A stretch of DNA of 42,569 nt from CAYWLQ01 sp964458775 (lineage in GTDB: Bacteria; Myxococcota_A; Polyangia; JAAYKL01): positions 1 to 42,569 of the forward strand of contig CAYWLQ010000024.1 of the NCBI GenBank assembly GCA_964458775.1, in the 5' to 3' direction. The position numbers and the translations under genes are program-made. Each line of letters opens with the position of its first letter. The stretch's first letter is position 1. The notes under the pieces were generated by a model that saw only the letters and a program-made list of their open reading frames with translations, made no database searches and was not told where the DNA came from. This document shows, piece after piece, positions 1 to 8,169 of this stretch.

Positions 1-101
1 CCGACACCGACACCGACACTGACACCGACACTGACACTGACACCGACACTGACACCGACACTGACACCGACACCGACACCGATACTGATACTGACACTGA
101 C
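1..101 (+). repeat. In-frame hexanucleotide repeat encoding Asp-Thr
   Basis: Tandem 6-bp units of the form GA(C/T)AC(N) run from the window edge to about position 101. They encode alternating Asp and Thr within the SGNH hydrolase gene. The unit is a multiple of three, so slippage would change linker length and not break the frame. The true 5' end lies outside the window. Confidence 0.9.
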
Positions 102-800
102 GCTAACGATGATTCAGAATCTGACGGAGTTTTCCCTCCCGGGGTAGTTTCTCCTCGTATTATGATTGTAGGTGATTCAATCTCTGCCGGACCGGGTTGT
201 TATAAGAAATATTTGCTTCAGAACCTGATAGATAACGGCTATACCAAATTTGAATTTGTAGGAGAATATACAGATGACTGCGGAGGAGGCGTTAATCACA
301 GCGCGGTTAGCTGCACAGTATCTGCCGATTTCACAAACTTTTCTTTTACTGTTCCCAACTGTTTTGGAGATCGAAGCTTCTTAGGCATGGCAAATCTGGT
401 TTCCAAACACAATCCTGATCTTATTATGATTCAATTGGGAGTAAACGATGTATGGGGAGGAAATGCGCAGATAGCGCCTATCTTAAACAACTACAAAATC
501 CTTATTGACCAAGCAAGAAATCATAATCCCAATATTGTGGTAATGGTTGCTCAAATTCATAAAATCATAACTGACAACTGCACAAATAATGCAAGCACCG
601 CTAATGCAGAATCGCTGGTAAACGCAGTACCGTCTTGGGTTGCAGAGGTAACAACAAACGACTCTCCTGTTTTCGCAGCCGACCTATGGACAAACTCCGA
701 TCCTCACGAATCATCGGATTGTGTGCATCCCGATGATGCCGGTGCCCAGCGAATGGGCATCAATTGGTACAATGCTTTAAAAACTATTCTTCCTCTTTAG
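1..800 (+). CDS. Secreted SGNH/GDSL-type hydrolase with Asp/Thr repeat linker (5' partial)
   Basis: The reading frame is open from position 3, so the gene starts upstream of the window. It first encodes an Asp-Thr repeat of about 33 residues, then a short acidic/Pro linker, then an SGNH hydrolase domain. Block I is GDSIS shortly after position 170, with the nucleophile Ser. Block III is seen as LGVNDVWGG (Gly and Asn of the oxyanion hole). Block V is DCVHPDD with the catalytic Asp and His. These are the signature blocks of the SGNH family, which hydrolyses acyl or acetyl esters, often on polysaccharides or lipids; the substrate cannot be read. The missing N-terminus probably carries a signal peptide, as in the similar Asp/Thr protein at 16828. 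The first ATG inside the window (162) lies inside block I and is not the start. The gene is convergent with the MBOAT gene, with 18 bp between stop codons. Confidence 0.85.
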   Translation, partial: DTDTDTDTDTDTDTDTDTDTDTDTDTDTDTDTDANDDSESDGVFPPGVVSPRIMIVGDSISAGPGCYKKYLLQNLIDNGYTKFEFVGEYTDDCGGGVNHSAVSCTVSADFTNFSFTVPNCFGDRSFLGMANLVSKHNPDLIMIQLGVNDVWGGNAQIAPILNNYKILIDQARNHNPNIVVMVAQIHKIITDNCTNNASTANAESLVNAVPSWVAEVTTNDSPVFAADLWTNSDPHESSDCVHPDDAGAQRMGINWYNALKTILPL

Positions 801-818
801 GTTTACGGGACATAATCG

Positions 819-2273
819 TTAGTATTGTGAATAAATAAACGGCGAAACCTGCGCAGTCGAATATCTTTTTGCAATGTATATTGCCGCTACAAACAGCAGT
901 GCCTGAACAGGTGCGGGTAGACGGTGAAAGTATTCAATCAGTTTGTTAAAAATATTTTCCGGAATACAATGCATAATGGCAGCTATAAATAGAACTATTG
1001 CAGCTTGAGTAGATATGTTGGCAACGCCTAAATCAGCGGCAGCCAAGCCGACAAAGATATCTGAGGCTGTTAGAAAGGTAGGAGCGCGGAAAAATACCCA
1101 AGCGGCTGATACCAAATTAAAAGTTAAAAATACGCCTGCTACAGATTTAAAGGTTTTTGGAAAAAAATCTCCAAATCCAGTTTTTGAAACTGCACGATTA
1201 ATTACCAGTATAAGCCCGTGAAAAGCACCCCAAATGAGATAGTTAGCTGAAGCGCCGTGCCATAAGCCTCCCAAAATCATAGTTATTAATAGATTAAAAT
1301 AGACAAATATTGCGGGACGTTTTGACCCTCCTAGGGGAATGTAAAGATAATCCCTAAGCCAAAGCGAAAGAGTAATATGCCATCTATGCCAGAAATCTCT
1401 TAGGCTTGCTGCAAGATACGGTGCACGAAAATTTTCGGGAATTTTAATTCCCAAAAGAGAAGCCGAGCCTATCGCGATATCCGTATAGGCTGAAAAATCG
1501 GCATATATTTGAAAGGAATAAGAGTATACGGCAAAAAGAATTTCAACGGAAGAATACATGTTGGGGTTGGAAAAAACCGGATCAACTGCATGAACTCGTA
1601 GAAAGTCAGCAATAAGTAACTTTTTGACCAAACCTATTCCGATACGAGCAACCGCTCTACTGCCTTCCTCTGCACTTATTTTGGGAGGAGCAGCAAGTTT
1701 GGGCATTAAATCTGAGGCCCTAATAATCGGCCCCATCAATAATTGAGGGAAAAAAGCTAAATATAAAAGATAGTCACGGTATCGTAAGGCAAGATTTGTT
1801 TTCTTGCGATAAACATCAGTTACATATGAAATCGTCTGAAAGGTATAAAAAGAAATTCCCATCGGACAGACAAGATTCAATTGCCATGCATCAAAATTAA
1901 GAATTTCAGCTATATGCACAGAAAAGAAATTGAAATACTTAAAGAAACCCAAAATTGACAAATTAATTCCGACACTAAAAGCTAACAGAGAACGAGCGGT
2001 TGAGGGATTGGCAGTTAACGCTATTTTGGAGGCGATCTTAAAATCAAGAAAGGATGTAAAGATTAACAATCCCAAGCAAGTAATTATTATTTCAATAGCT
2101 TTTACTGTTATTAAAGAACCGGAAAAAATAAGACTTCGAATATTGGCATAACAAAAAAATGCAATACTGATGGTTGTAAGAACAAATGCTCCTGCTGCTT
2201 TGTAATTTCGAAGCGTCCAAACAGCAACAAAGGCAATGCCAAAAAAATAGGCGTATTCTATAGTTCCGAACAT
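819..2273 (-). CDS. MBOAT-family membrane O-acyltransferase (AlgI/DltB-like)
   Basis: A polytopic membrane protein of 484 residues. Two MBOAT signatures are clear: FWHRWHITLSLWLRDY followed by YIPLGG around residue 295, and LGGLWHGAS with the conserved histidine at about residue 339. The N-terminal half is a series of hydrophobic segments. MBOAT proteins of the AlgI/DltB/PatA group move acyl groups across the inner membrane onto alginate, teichoic acid or peptidoglycan, usually with an SGNH-type periplasmic partner. An SGNH protein lies convergently 18 bp away, but no co-transcribed partner is visible. A TTG four codons upstream (2285) is possible; I chose the ATG at 2273. Neither has a strong ribosome site. 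The family call is firm; the acceptor polymer is unknown. Confidence 0.9.
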   Translation of the reverse strand: MFGTIEYAYFFGIAFVAVWTLRNYKAAGAFVLTTISIAFFCYANIRSLIFSGSLITVKAIEIIITCLGLLIFTSFLDFKIASKIALTANPSTARSLLAFSVGINLSILGFFKYFNFFSVHIAEILNFDAWQLNLVCPMGISFYTFQTISYVTDVYRKKTNLALRYRDYLLYLAFFPQLLMGPIIRASDLMPKLAAPPKISAEEGSRAVARIGIGLVKKLLIADFLRVHAVDPVFSNPNMYSSVEILFAVYSYSFQIYADFSAYTDIAIGSASLLGIKIPENFRAPYLAASLRDFWHRWHITLSLWLRDYLYIPLGGSKRPAIFVYFNLLITMILGGLWHGASANYLIWGAFHGLILVINRAVSKTGFGDFFPKTFKSVAGVFLTFNLVSAAWVFFRAPTFLTASDIFVGLAAADLGVANISTQAAIVLFIAAIMHCIPENIFNKLIEYFHRLPAPVQALLFVAAIYIAKRYSTAQVSPFIYSQY

Positions 2274-2483
2274 ATTTCTACCCAATTATATGAATTAGAG
2301 AATCCGCTGAAGATCCTCGCTTTACAGAAGAATTTGAGATGATATGGATTTAAATACACTAGGTTAGAAGGTTTTAATATTGTTGTGCTGTCAAAAAAAA
2401 ATTTTGAAACTTTCATTATTGCTGAATATCATATTAGTTATCGAACTTGCAGGTTTTTGATTGCTATAAAATCTATGTAAATA

Positions 2484-2535
2484 GTTCAACTCAGCATCAT
2501 TTTTTTGTTATGCTTGCTTGATTGTTGAGTTGAAC
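2484..2535. repeat. Perfect 10-bp inverted repeat (operator-like)
   Basis: Arms GTTCAACTCA at 2484-2493 and TGAGTTGAAC at 2526-2535 are exact reverse complements, separated by 32 bp. The right arm covers the proposed -35 box of the next gene. The spacing would suit a DNA-binding protein dimer pair or looped site more than an RNA terminator, as no U-tract follows. The rest of 2274-2610 is AT-rich with nothing else recognised. Confidence 0.55.
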
Positions 2536-2553
2536 CGAAACAACCTTTATCAT
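2525..2553 (+). promoter_or_regulatory. Candidate sigma70-type promoter for the SPFH gene
   Basis: TTGAGT (2525-2530) and TATCAT (2548-2553) are spaced by exactly 17 bp and sit about 57 bp before the start codon at 2611. Each box has four matches to the consensus hexamer. The ribosome site AAAGGAG precedes the start codon by about 7 bp. The inverted repeat at 2484-2535 overlaps the -35 box. Seen by eye only. Confidence 0.4.
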
Positions 2554-2610
2554 AGACAGACTATTGAAGTCCTGAAAAGGTTCTGTATAAGGTAGGCAAA
2601 GGAGAATACG

Positions 2611-3762
2611 ATGGGAATAACAGATTTTTTAAAGCGCGGCGTAAAGGAAATGATGATTGCAAGGCCGGATCAGGCCAAGGACTTTGCAATCTTTAAACAT
2701 CCTGACCAAACAGTACCGACATATGCTCAGCTGACCGTAGATTCGGATGAGGTAGCAATCTTTTTTAAAGATGGAAAAGTGGTCGGAAAGCTGGAACCGG
2801 GACGTCATACTCTTAAAACCGAGAACATCCCGTTTTTGTCCAATCTTGTAGACTCCTTTACCGGCGGTAATGTTTTTATTGCTGAAGTGTTTTTTGTTTC
2901 TACAAGACAGTTTCCCGGCCTTAAATTCGGAGGCAAAATAGGATCTGTTGAAGACCCTAAGTCAGGTGTTCCCGTAGAAACCATGGTGCACGGAGATTTT
3001 TCTCTTCGCATTTCAAATCCGGAGGCTCTCATTTTGGGCCTTGTAGGTATGAGACAAGCTGACAATGAGTCTTTTTTTAGTTGGTTTAAACAACAAGTGC
3101 TAAAAGTAATACGAGATAACGTAGCCGAACTGATAGTAAAACAGAAATGGCCTCTTCTTGACGTTGTGTCCGGTGCTTATACCGAAGAAATAGAAGAAAC
3201 GGTTATCGCCGGTGTAAAAAAATATGTAGAACATTACGGTGTTCAAATAATGCAGCTCGGTAACTTTGTACTTTCCATCAAAGATGAGGACGAGAAAAAT
3301 CTCAAGAAACTCTACACGGACGCTGCGTATGTCAGAATGGCAGGCGGCATGCAGGGTTTCCAACAGTTTGCTGCCGGAAAAGCAATGATGGGAGCAGGAG
3401 AAGGCATGGCCAAGGGAGATGCCGGTGGAGGAGGAGGAGGAGGAGGAAACGCAATGCTGGGAGGTGCAGGAATCGGTGTAGGATTTGGTATGGCTCAAAT
3501 GTTTCAACAGGCTGGAGCTCAGCAGGCAGCTGCCCCCCAAGTAGGAGGCGGTGAACTAAAAGGAAATCAAGGCCAGGCTGCTCCTCAAGCCGGACCGTCG
3601 ACTGTGACTTGTCCGTCATGTCAAAAAAATGTGGCTTCCGGTAAATTTTGCGCTGAATGCGGTACTGCTTTGCCGGCTGCAGGACCGAAATTTTGCGCCG
3701 GATGCGGTGCAAAGCTTGCTGAAGCTGCCAAATTTTGTCCGGAATGCGGTTCTAAGGTCTGA
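2611..3762 (+). CDS. SPFH-domain protein with C-terminal double zinc ribbon
   Basis: A 383-residue protein. The N-terminal part (about residues 25-240) looks like the SPFH domain of the 'virion core protein'/YdjI-type group: it begins with a short amphipathic stretch and includes the SDEVAIFFKDGK and LEPGRHTLKTENIP segments. A Gly/Ala/Gln-rich linker with a run of seven glycines occupies about residues 268-325. The C-terminus has four CxxC-type knuckles (CPSC, CAEC, CAGC, CPEC), which form two zinc ribbons. SPFH proteins scaffold membrane microdomains; this soluble zinc-ribbon variety is common but poorly characterised. It starts at an ATG with a good AAAGGAG site. Only 22 bp separate it from the CPBP protease gene, so the two are probably co-transcribed, and nadC follows in the same direction. 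Confidence 0.8.
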   Translation: MGITDFLKRGVKEMMIARPDQAKDFAIFKHPDQTVPTYAQLTVDSDEVAIFFKDGKVVGKLEPGRHTLKTENIPFLSNLVDSFTGGNVFIAEVFFVSTRQFPGLKFGGKIGSVEDPKSGVPVETMVHGDFSLRISNPEALILGLVGMRQADNESFFSWFKQQVLKVIRDNVAELIVKQKWPLLDVVSGAYTEEIEETVIAGVKKYVEHYGVQIMQLGNFVLSIKDEDEKNLKKLYTDAAYVRMAGGMQGFQQFAAGKAMMGAGEGMAKGDAGGGGGGGGNAMLGGAGIGVGFGMAQMFQQAGAQQAAAPQVGGGELKGNQGQAAPQAGPSTVTCPSCQKNVASGKFCAECGTALPAAGPKFCAGCGAKLAEAAKFCPECGSKV

Positions 3763-3784
3763 GTAGGGGCTCCATACACAAAAA

Positions 3785-4471
3785 ATGACTATTGATTCTG
3801 ATTTGTCCGCAGATCGCTCTTACCTGAAAAAGGAAGTGTTCTTGGTTTTTCTTATTCAGCTCGTTTTAGTTGCAACACTGGTTTATTCGGACAAGTATTT
3901 AAGCCTGGGAGGAAATCTCCATGTGTTGGTGGGGCTGATTTTTATTTTGTTACCTATTGTCGTATTAGACAAAACCGGTCGCCCATACGAGAGATACGGT
4001 TTTACGATAGGCAGCCTCCATATCGATTTTTTGTGGGTAATAGCAGCGGTTGTTCTTTTGTTTCCTCCGATAGCTTTTTTTGCTCCATGGGTTTGGGGTA
4101 TAGGTAATGCCGATTATGTTTTTGTTTTTCCGGAAGGATACCCATCGAATATTGTTGTACATTTACTTGTTGTAGCTCTTCCGGAAGAAGTATTTTATCG
4201 AGGATATCTTTTGGGTAGACTTAACGATATCTTTCAGAGTCGCAAAAAAATATTGGGTTGTGAGGTCGGATGGGGTCTGCTAATTCAAGCTGTTCTATTT
4301 GCCGCAGGGCATTTTCTTATTGATTTCAACCCAGGACGCTTGGCCGTATTTTTTCCGGCTTTGGCCTTCGGATGGTTAAAAACCAAAAGAGGAACCTTGG
4401 GAGCACCTATTCTTTTTCATGCGGCTTCAAATATCTTTATGGATTTTTTTAGGGCAGGTCTTGGATTGTAA
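3785..4471 (+). CDS. CPBP-family glutamic intramembrane protease
   Basis: A 228-residue membrane protein with about six hydrophobic segments. The CPBP (Rce1-like/ABI) motifs are in order: PEEVFYRGY with the Glu pair at residues 134-135 and Arg139, GHFLID with His176, and FHAASN with His212 and Asn216. These are the expected catalytic and metal-site-like residues, so it is probably active. In Myxococcota some members of this family process C-terminal sorting tags, but nothing here shows its substrate. It follows the SPFH gene by 22 bp and precedes nadC by 25 bp, so the three genes look like one unit. The start at 3785 has only a weak ribosome site. Confidence 0.88.
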   Translation: MTIDSDLSADRSYLKKEVFLVFLIQLVLVATLVYSDKYLSLGGNLHVLVGLIFILLPIVVLDKTGRPYERYGFTIGSLHIDFLWVIAAVVLLFPPIAFFAPWVWGIGNADYVFVFPEGYPSNIVVHLLVVALPEEVFYRGYLLGRLNDIFQSRKKILGCEVGWGLLIQAVLFAAGHFLIDFNPGRLAVFFPALAFGWLKTKRGTLGAPILFHAASNIFMDFFRAGLGL

Positions 4472-4496
4472 AAATAATTTTTAAGGAGAAAAAAAT

Positions 4497-5348
4497 ATGC
4501 CGTACGGATTGCCTCCGCGAGTTTCACAGATGATAGACATAGCCTTAGACGAAGATTTGGGCAACGGGGATATTACCACCAGTCTGACAGTCCCCAAAGA
4601 CAAGGTTTCCACAGGACGAGTCATAGCAAAGCAAAAACTTATCATGTCCGGAGGTGACGTATTTGCTTTTGTCATGAACAAAGTTGACCCAAACATAGAG
4701 GTTGAACAAAAGATTTTAAATGGAGAGTCAGCCGAACCCGGTGACTTATTAATAACTGCTGTGGGATGCACACGGTCTCTGTTAACCGCCGAACGAGTTG
4801 CTCTTAATTTTTTGCAGCGTCTTTGCGGAGTTGCTGTTTTAACGAAATCCTACGTAGAAAAACTTCCGGCAAGCAGCAAAACCTCTATAACCGACACAAG
4901 AAAAACTTCTCCCGGACTGAGATTTCTTGAAAGACGAGCAGTTATTCATGGCGGAGGAAAAAACCATCGTGCCGACTTGGGAGGAGGAGTGCTCATAAAA
5001 GAAAACCACATAGCCGCAGCCGGTTCCATAAAGGCTGCTGTAAGCGCATGTTTAAAGGGTGCGCCTCATCCTTTGCGAGTAGAAATTGAAGTAAGAAACC
5101 TGACTGAGTTGGAAGAAGCACTAAATGCCGGCGCAACCGCAATATTGCTGGACAACATGTCGCCTCAAGAAATGAAAGCAGCAGTAGAGCGCGTAGGAAA
5201 AAGCGGTGTTGTGCTGGAAGCCTCCGGCAACATGACACCGGATAAAGTCGCAGAAACCGCAGCCTGCGGAGTTGATATCATATCAGTAGGCGCGCTGACT
5301 CACTCATATCCTTCGGCAGATATTTCCTTTTTAATTGACGATCTATAA
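4497..5348 (+). CDS. nadC: Nicotinate-nucleotide pyrophosphorylase (carboxylating)
   Basis: Quinolinate phosphoribosyltransferase, which converts quinolinate and PRPP to nicotinate mononucleotide, CO2 and pyrophosphate in de novo NAD synthesis in the cytosol. Length (283) is normal. Visible family motifs include LTAERVALNFLQ (Glu99-Arg100), TDTRKTSPG (132-140) for quinolinate binding, HGGGKNHR (151-158), the lysine in LIKENH (Lys168), and the C-terminal LLDNMSP and EASGNM...ISVGALTHS segments that form the phosphate site. The ATG has a strong AAGGAG site 8 bp upstream. It ends convergently with the Ser/Thr kinase gene, leaving 57 bp with no clear terminator hairpin. nadA and nadB are not in this window. 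Confidence 0.97.
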   Translation: MPYGLPPRVSQMIDIALDEDLGNGDITTSLTVPKDKVSTGRVIAKQKLIMSGGDVFAFVMNKVDPNIEVEQKILNGESAEPGDLLITAVGCTRSLLTAERVALNFLQRLCGVAVLTKSYVEKLPASSKTSITDTRKTSPGLRFLERRAVIHGGGKNHRADLGGGVLIKENHIAAAGSIKAAVSACLKGAPHPLRVEIEVRNLTELEEALNAGATAILLDNMSPQEMKAAVERVGKSGVVLEASGNMTPDKVAETAACGVDIISVGALTHSYPSADISFLIDDL

Positions 5349-5405
5349 ATTCTTGCCGGTAGTTTTTTAGAAGATGCAGCAGTTTCATGCAGGTAATTGC
5401 TATTG

Positions 5406-7076
5406 TTAATCTTGAGAGTCCTTTGAAGTAGATTCCGGTGTCATGTCTACTACAACAGTTACTGTCTCATTTGGTTTAACAGTAAATATCCTTGTTTTGG
5501 TAACGCCAAGCTCAGAATTCTTTAACACAACTTTGTGTTTTCCCGCGCGAAGCTTGAGATTTAGAAGGGGGGTGGTTGTGTAATCATCTCCGTTAATTTC
5601 AATGTCAGCCCAGGGCGAGGCGTTTATATTAACTAACCCGAAGGCTTTTGTTCTTTTTGATGCAGCGTCTGAGTCATCAGATATTTCTCTGTTCTTTTGC
5701 GTTTCATCATTTGTATGAGATTGGTGAGATATAGCAAGATGTTTAGTATGTTCGGTTGCCTTTTCACTGTCCGGTTCAATATTTGTTTCAGTTCTGTCTG
5801 CGAACAAGTCATTTTTCGAAGTGTCGGATACAACATCCGCTTTTGGAGTTGATAAAGTATCCCTTTGTATATCAGGCAAAACCGGCAAAGTTGAAGTTGT
5901 TGAGATGTTTGAACGTTGTGCGGACAGACCTAAATTATATAAGAACACTCCTCCAATGAAAAATACTACAATTACAATACCGGCAATAACAAAGGAGGTT
6001 TTCTTTTTAGCAACAGTTGACGGTGAGCGAGAAGGTATCAAGCCTGAGTGCGTTCGGCTTGATGATGCAAAAGAAGCCATGCGAGCACGAACATGAAATG
6101 TCTCATCATCATTATTTGAGGTTTCTATGGTTTGCTGAATACGAACTACCAGCTCTGCAAGAGATTCCGGACTAAATTTTGGAAAATACTTATGAAGACA
6201 TTGAGATAAGTCGGCACGCATGTCTTCTGCATTTTGATATCTGTTTTCTTTGTCAAAACAAAGCGAACGATCAATTACATTACAAATATCCTCAGGAATC
6301 CATGGAGCAGCAGTTTTCAATGACAAATAACTCGTGCCTCCGACGAGTTCTTTAAGTACTGAAACTCCGGCACCCGAAGGTACAGGATGATGGCCGGCAA
6401 TCAGCTCGTATAAAACCACTCCTAAGGAAAAAAGATCACTTCGTCTATCCACCGACAGCCCGGCAGCTTGTTCAGGAGAAAGATATCTTAGTTTGCCTTT
6501 TATCTCGTCATTGGTTGCAACATTGGTACTGATATCTTCCATAGAACGAGTGGCCAAGCCAAAATCACACAGCTTAACCTCTCCGCTGCGACTCAAGAGA
6601 ATGTTTTGCGGTGATACGTCTCGATGAACAATATTGAGACTGGTACCTTTTGCGTCCTTTGCTTGATGTGCGTGAAATAGTCCTGCCGCTGTTCCTATGC
6701 CGATAAAAAGAGCCGATTCAAGAGGAATAGTCAAACCCGCAGAGCGACAAACATCCATCAGTGTAGCTGCATCTACGCCGTCTATAAACTCCATGGCAAG
6801 ATACAACAAATCATCTGCTTTGCCGAAATCAAAAATAGGAACAATATTGCCGTGGGTAAGACTGGACAATATTTTTGCTTCTTCGGTAAACATTGAGACA
6901 AACCGCTTGTCATCGATGTATGCCTGATGAATTGTTTTTATAACCAGAGGTTTGACAAAGCCTCCGGGGCCCACAGTCTCTGCCAGATAAATCTCCGCCA
7001 TGCCTCCGCCGGCAAATTTTTGTTTTAAAATATAAGATCCAAACTGTTTTGGAAAAGCTTTGGTGTCAATACTCAT
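5406..7076 (-). CDS. Membrane Ser/Thr protein kinase with C-terminal PEGA domain
   Basis: A 556-residue Hanks-type kinase. Residues about 14-300 are the kinase domain: glycine loop GGGMAEIY, catalytic Lys47, HRDVSPQN loop (151-158), DFG (171-173) and SPEQAAG (200-206). A single transmembrane helix lies at about 361-381. An acidic/Thr-rich spacer follows, then a PEGA domain at about 475-545 (INASPWADIEING, LRAGKHKVVL). The HRDVSPQN loop is typical of Myxococcota/Deltaproteobacteria kinases. Topology puts the kinase in the cytoplasm and the PEGA domain outside, suggesting envelope sensing. It is the last gene of the leftward operon, 61 bp after the roadblock gene, and could regulate the upstream PilZ-PEGA protein. 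Substrates are unknown. Confidence 0.93.
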   Translation of the reverse strand: MSIDTKAFPKQFGSYILKQKFAGGGMAEIYLAETVGPGGFVKPLVIKTIHQAYIDDKRFVSMFTEEAKILSSLTHGNIVPIFDFGKADDLLYLAMEFIDGVDAATLMDVCRSAGLTIPLESALFIGIGTAAGLFHAHQAKDAKGTSLNIVHRDVSPQNILLSRSGEVKLCDFGLATRSMEDISTNVATNDEIKGKLRYLSPEQAAGLSVDRRSDLFSLGVVLYELIAGHHPVPSGAGVSVLKELVGGTSYLSLKTAAPWIPEDICNVIDRSLCFDKENRYQNAEDMRADLSQCLHKYFPKFSPESLAELVVRIQQTIETSNNDDETFHVRARMASFASSSRTHSGLIPSRSPSTVAKKKTSFVIAGIVIVVFFIGGVFLYNLGLSAQRSNISTTSTLPVLPDIQRDTLSTPKADVVSDTSKNDLFADRTETNIEPDSEKATEHTKHLAISHQSHTNDETQKNREISDDSDAASKRTKAFGLVNINASPWADIEINGDDYTTTPLLNLKLRAGKHKVVLKNSELGVTKTRIFTVKPNETVTVVVDMTPESTSKDSQD

Positions 7077-7137
7077 CTTTAAAAAGGCTACAGAGTTTAG
7101 GTAAGAAAAGTCAAGAAGACGGGGGATATACGTGTTG

Positions 7138-8163
7138 TTATTTCAGTCTGTCTATTATGGCTTCTATGGTTTGATCGGCCAATCCGGGATAGGAATGGTT
7201 TGCATCTCTGGCAATAGTAAGAGCACAGCGAAGATTAAATAAATCAAAATAGATATTATCCAAAACAAAACCGCTTTCATCTCCTAAAGATACGGTTTTC
7301 ACTTTTCCCATGCTGAATATGTCTTCAACATTATTGCCGATTTGTGCCAGTAAGCTTGAAACTGCAGCAAGCTTGTCTGCCGGAAGTTTGTTTTTGCCCG
7401 CTGTCTCGACAACCATTCCATAATCATCGGCCAATAAGGCCATCTGAATACCTTCAAGAGCAGAGACGCTTAACAAAATGTCTTTTAAAGAAGCATCATC
7501 TTTTGCCAATTGCAGATTTAGACGCTGAGGCTCGGCCATTGAACTTTTTAGCTCATGAACTTCAGCTCGTGCTTGTTCCGCTTCCGTTTGCGCCATGGCA
7601 ATTTCTGCAAGCAAATCAGCTATTCTCGATTTTCTTAAGGATAAATCGTGCTGCAATTGTTCGTGCATTTTTCGAAGAGATTCTATTTCCTTTATTTGTT
7701 GTTCCTTTTCAGCGGCTTCTTCAGGATTAATCTTTTCGATTTTCGGTTTCAGCTCACTTATTGTGTTTTTAAGCTCTATAATAGATTGCTTAGCAGTATG
7801 AAGGTCGTTTTCGAGACGAATACGCTCTTTGCGTTCTGTCTCAAGGGCTTGTTCAGCCTCTGCAACCTTCTTTTTATGCGCAGACTCAGCTGCTTTACTT
7901 TTTTCCTCAAAACTTTTGTCTTTTGACGAACTCTGAATAACTGTGGGTTTCTTGTTAAAGTATCCCGCCAGCAATCCGAAGACAAACAGAACAGAAGACA
8001 GCCCTGCAGTCAAAGACATAACTTTCAGTATAAAGGAAGGGTCATTAGGTTCGATACCTTCCAATATGTAAGCCATTACAAAGAACAATCCGACAACAAC
8101 CAAAAGGCCTACTATTAGAAGCAGTGCCGTTTGAATTCCTTTTGTTTTTTTTATCTCAGTCAT
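7138..8163 (-). CDS. Two-TM coiled-coil protein with C-terminal roadblock/LC7-like domain
   Basis: A 341-residue protein. Two transmembrane helices occupy about residues 12-34 and 46-67. A long charged coiled coil (about 85-210, rich in Glu, Lys, Gln) follows. The C-terminal 115 residues resemble a roadblock/LC7 fold: a short helix with LSVSALEGIQMALLADDYGMVVE, then an alternating helix/strand segment including FVLDNIYFDLFNLRCALTIARD. Roadblock domains often regulate Ras-like GTPases (MglB with MglA in myxobacteria) or report protein state. No small GTPase is encoded here. It lies between the SurA-like gene (6 bp away) and the PEGA kinase, so it is very likely in the same operon. The roadblock call is by pattern only. 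Confidence 0.7.
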   Translation of the reverse strand: MTEIKKTKGIQTALLLIVGLLVVVGLFFVMAYILEGIEPNDPSFILKVMSLTAGLSSVLFVFGLLAGYFNKKPTVIQSSSKDKSFEEKSKAAESAHKKKVAEAEQALETERKERIRLENDLHTAKQSIIELKNTISELKPKIEKINPEEAAEKEQQIKEIESLRKMHEQLQHDLSLRKSRIADLLAEIAMAQTEAEQARAEVHELKSSMAEPQRLNLQLAKDDASLKDILLSVSALEGIQMALLADDYGMVVETAGKNKLPADKLAAVSSLLAQIGNNVEDIFSMGKVKTVSLGDESGFVLDNIYFDLFNLRCALTIARDANHSYPGLADQTIEAIIDRLK

Positions 8164-8169
8164 GGATGC

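Noticed and set aside
5349..5405. Possible bidirectional terminator between nadC and the kinase gene
   Set aside because: No stem of useful length followed by a T-run is present on either strand.
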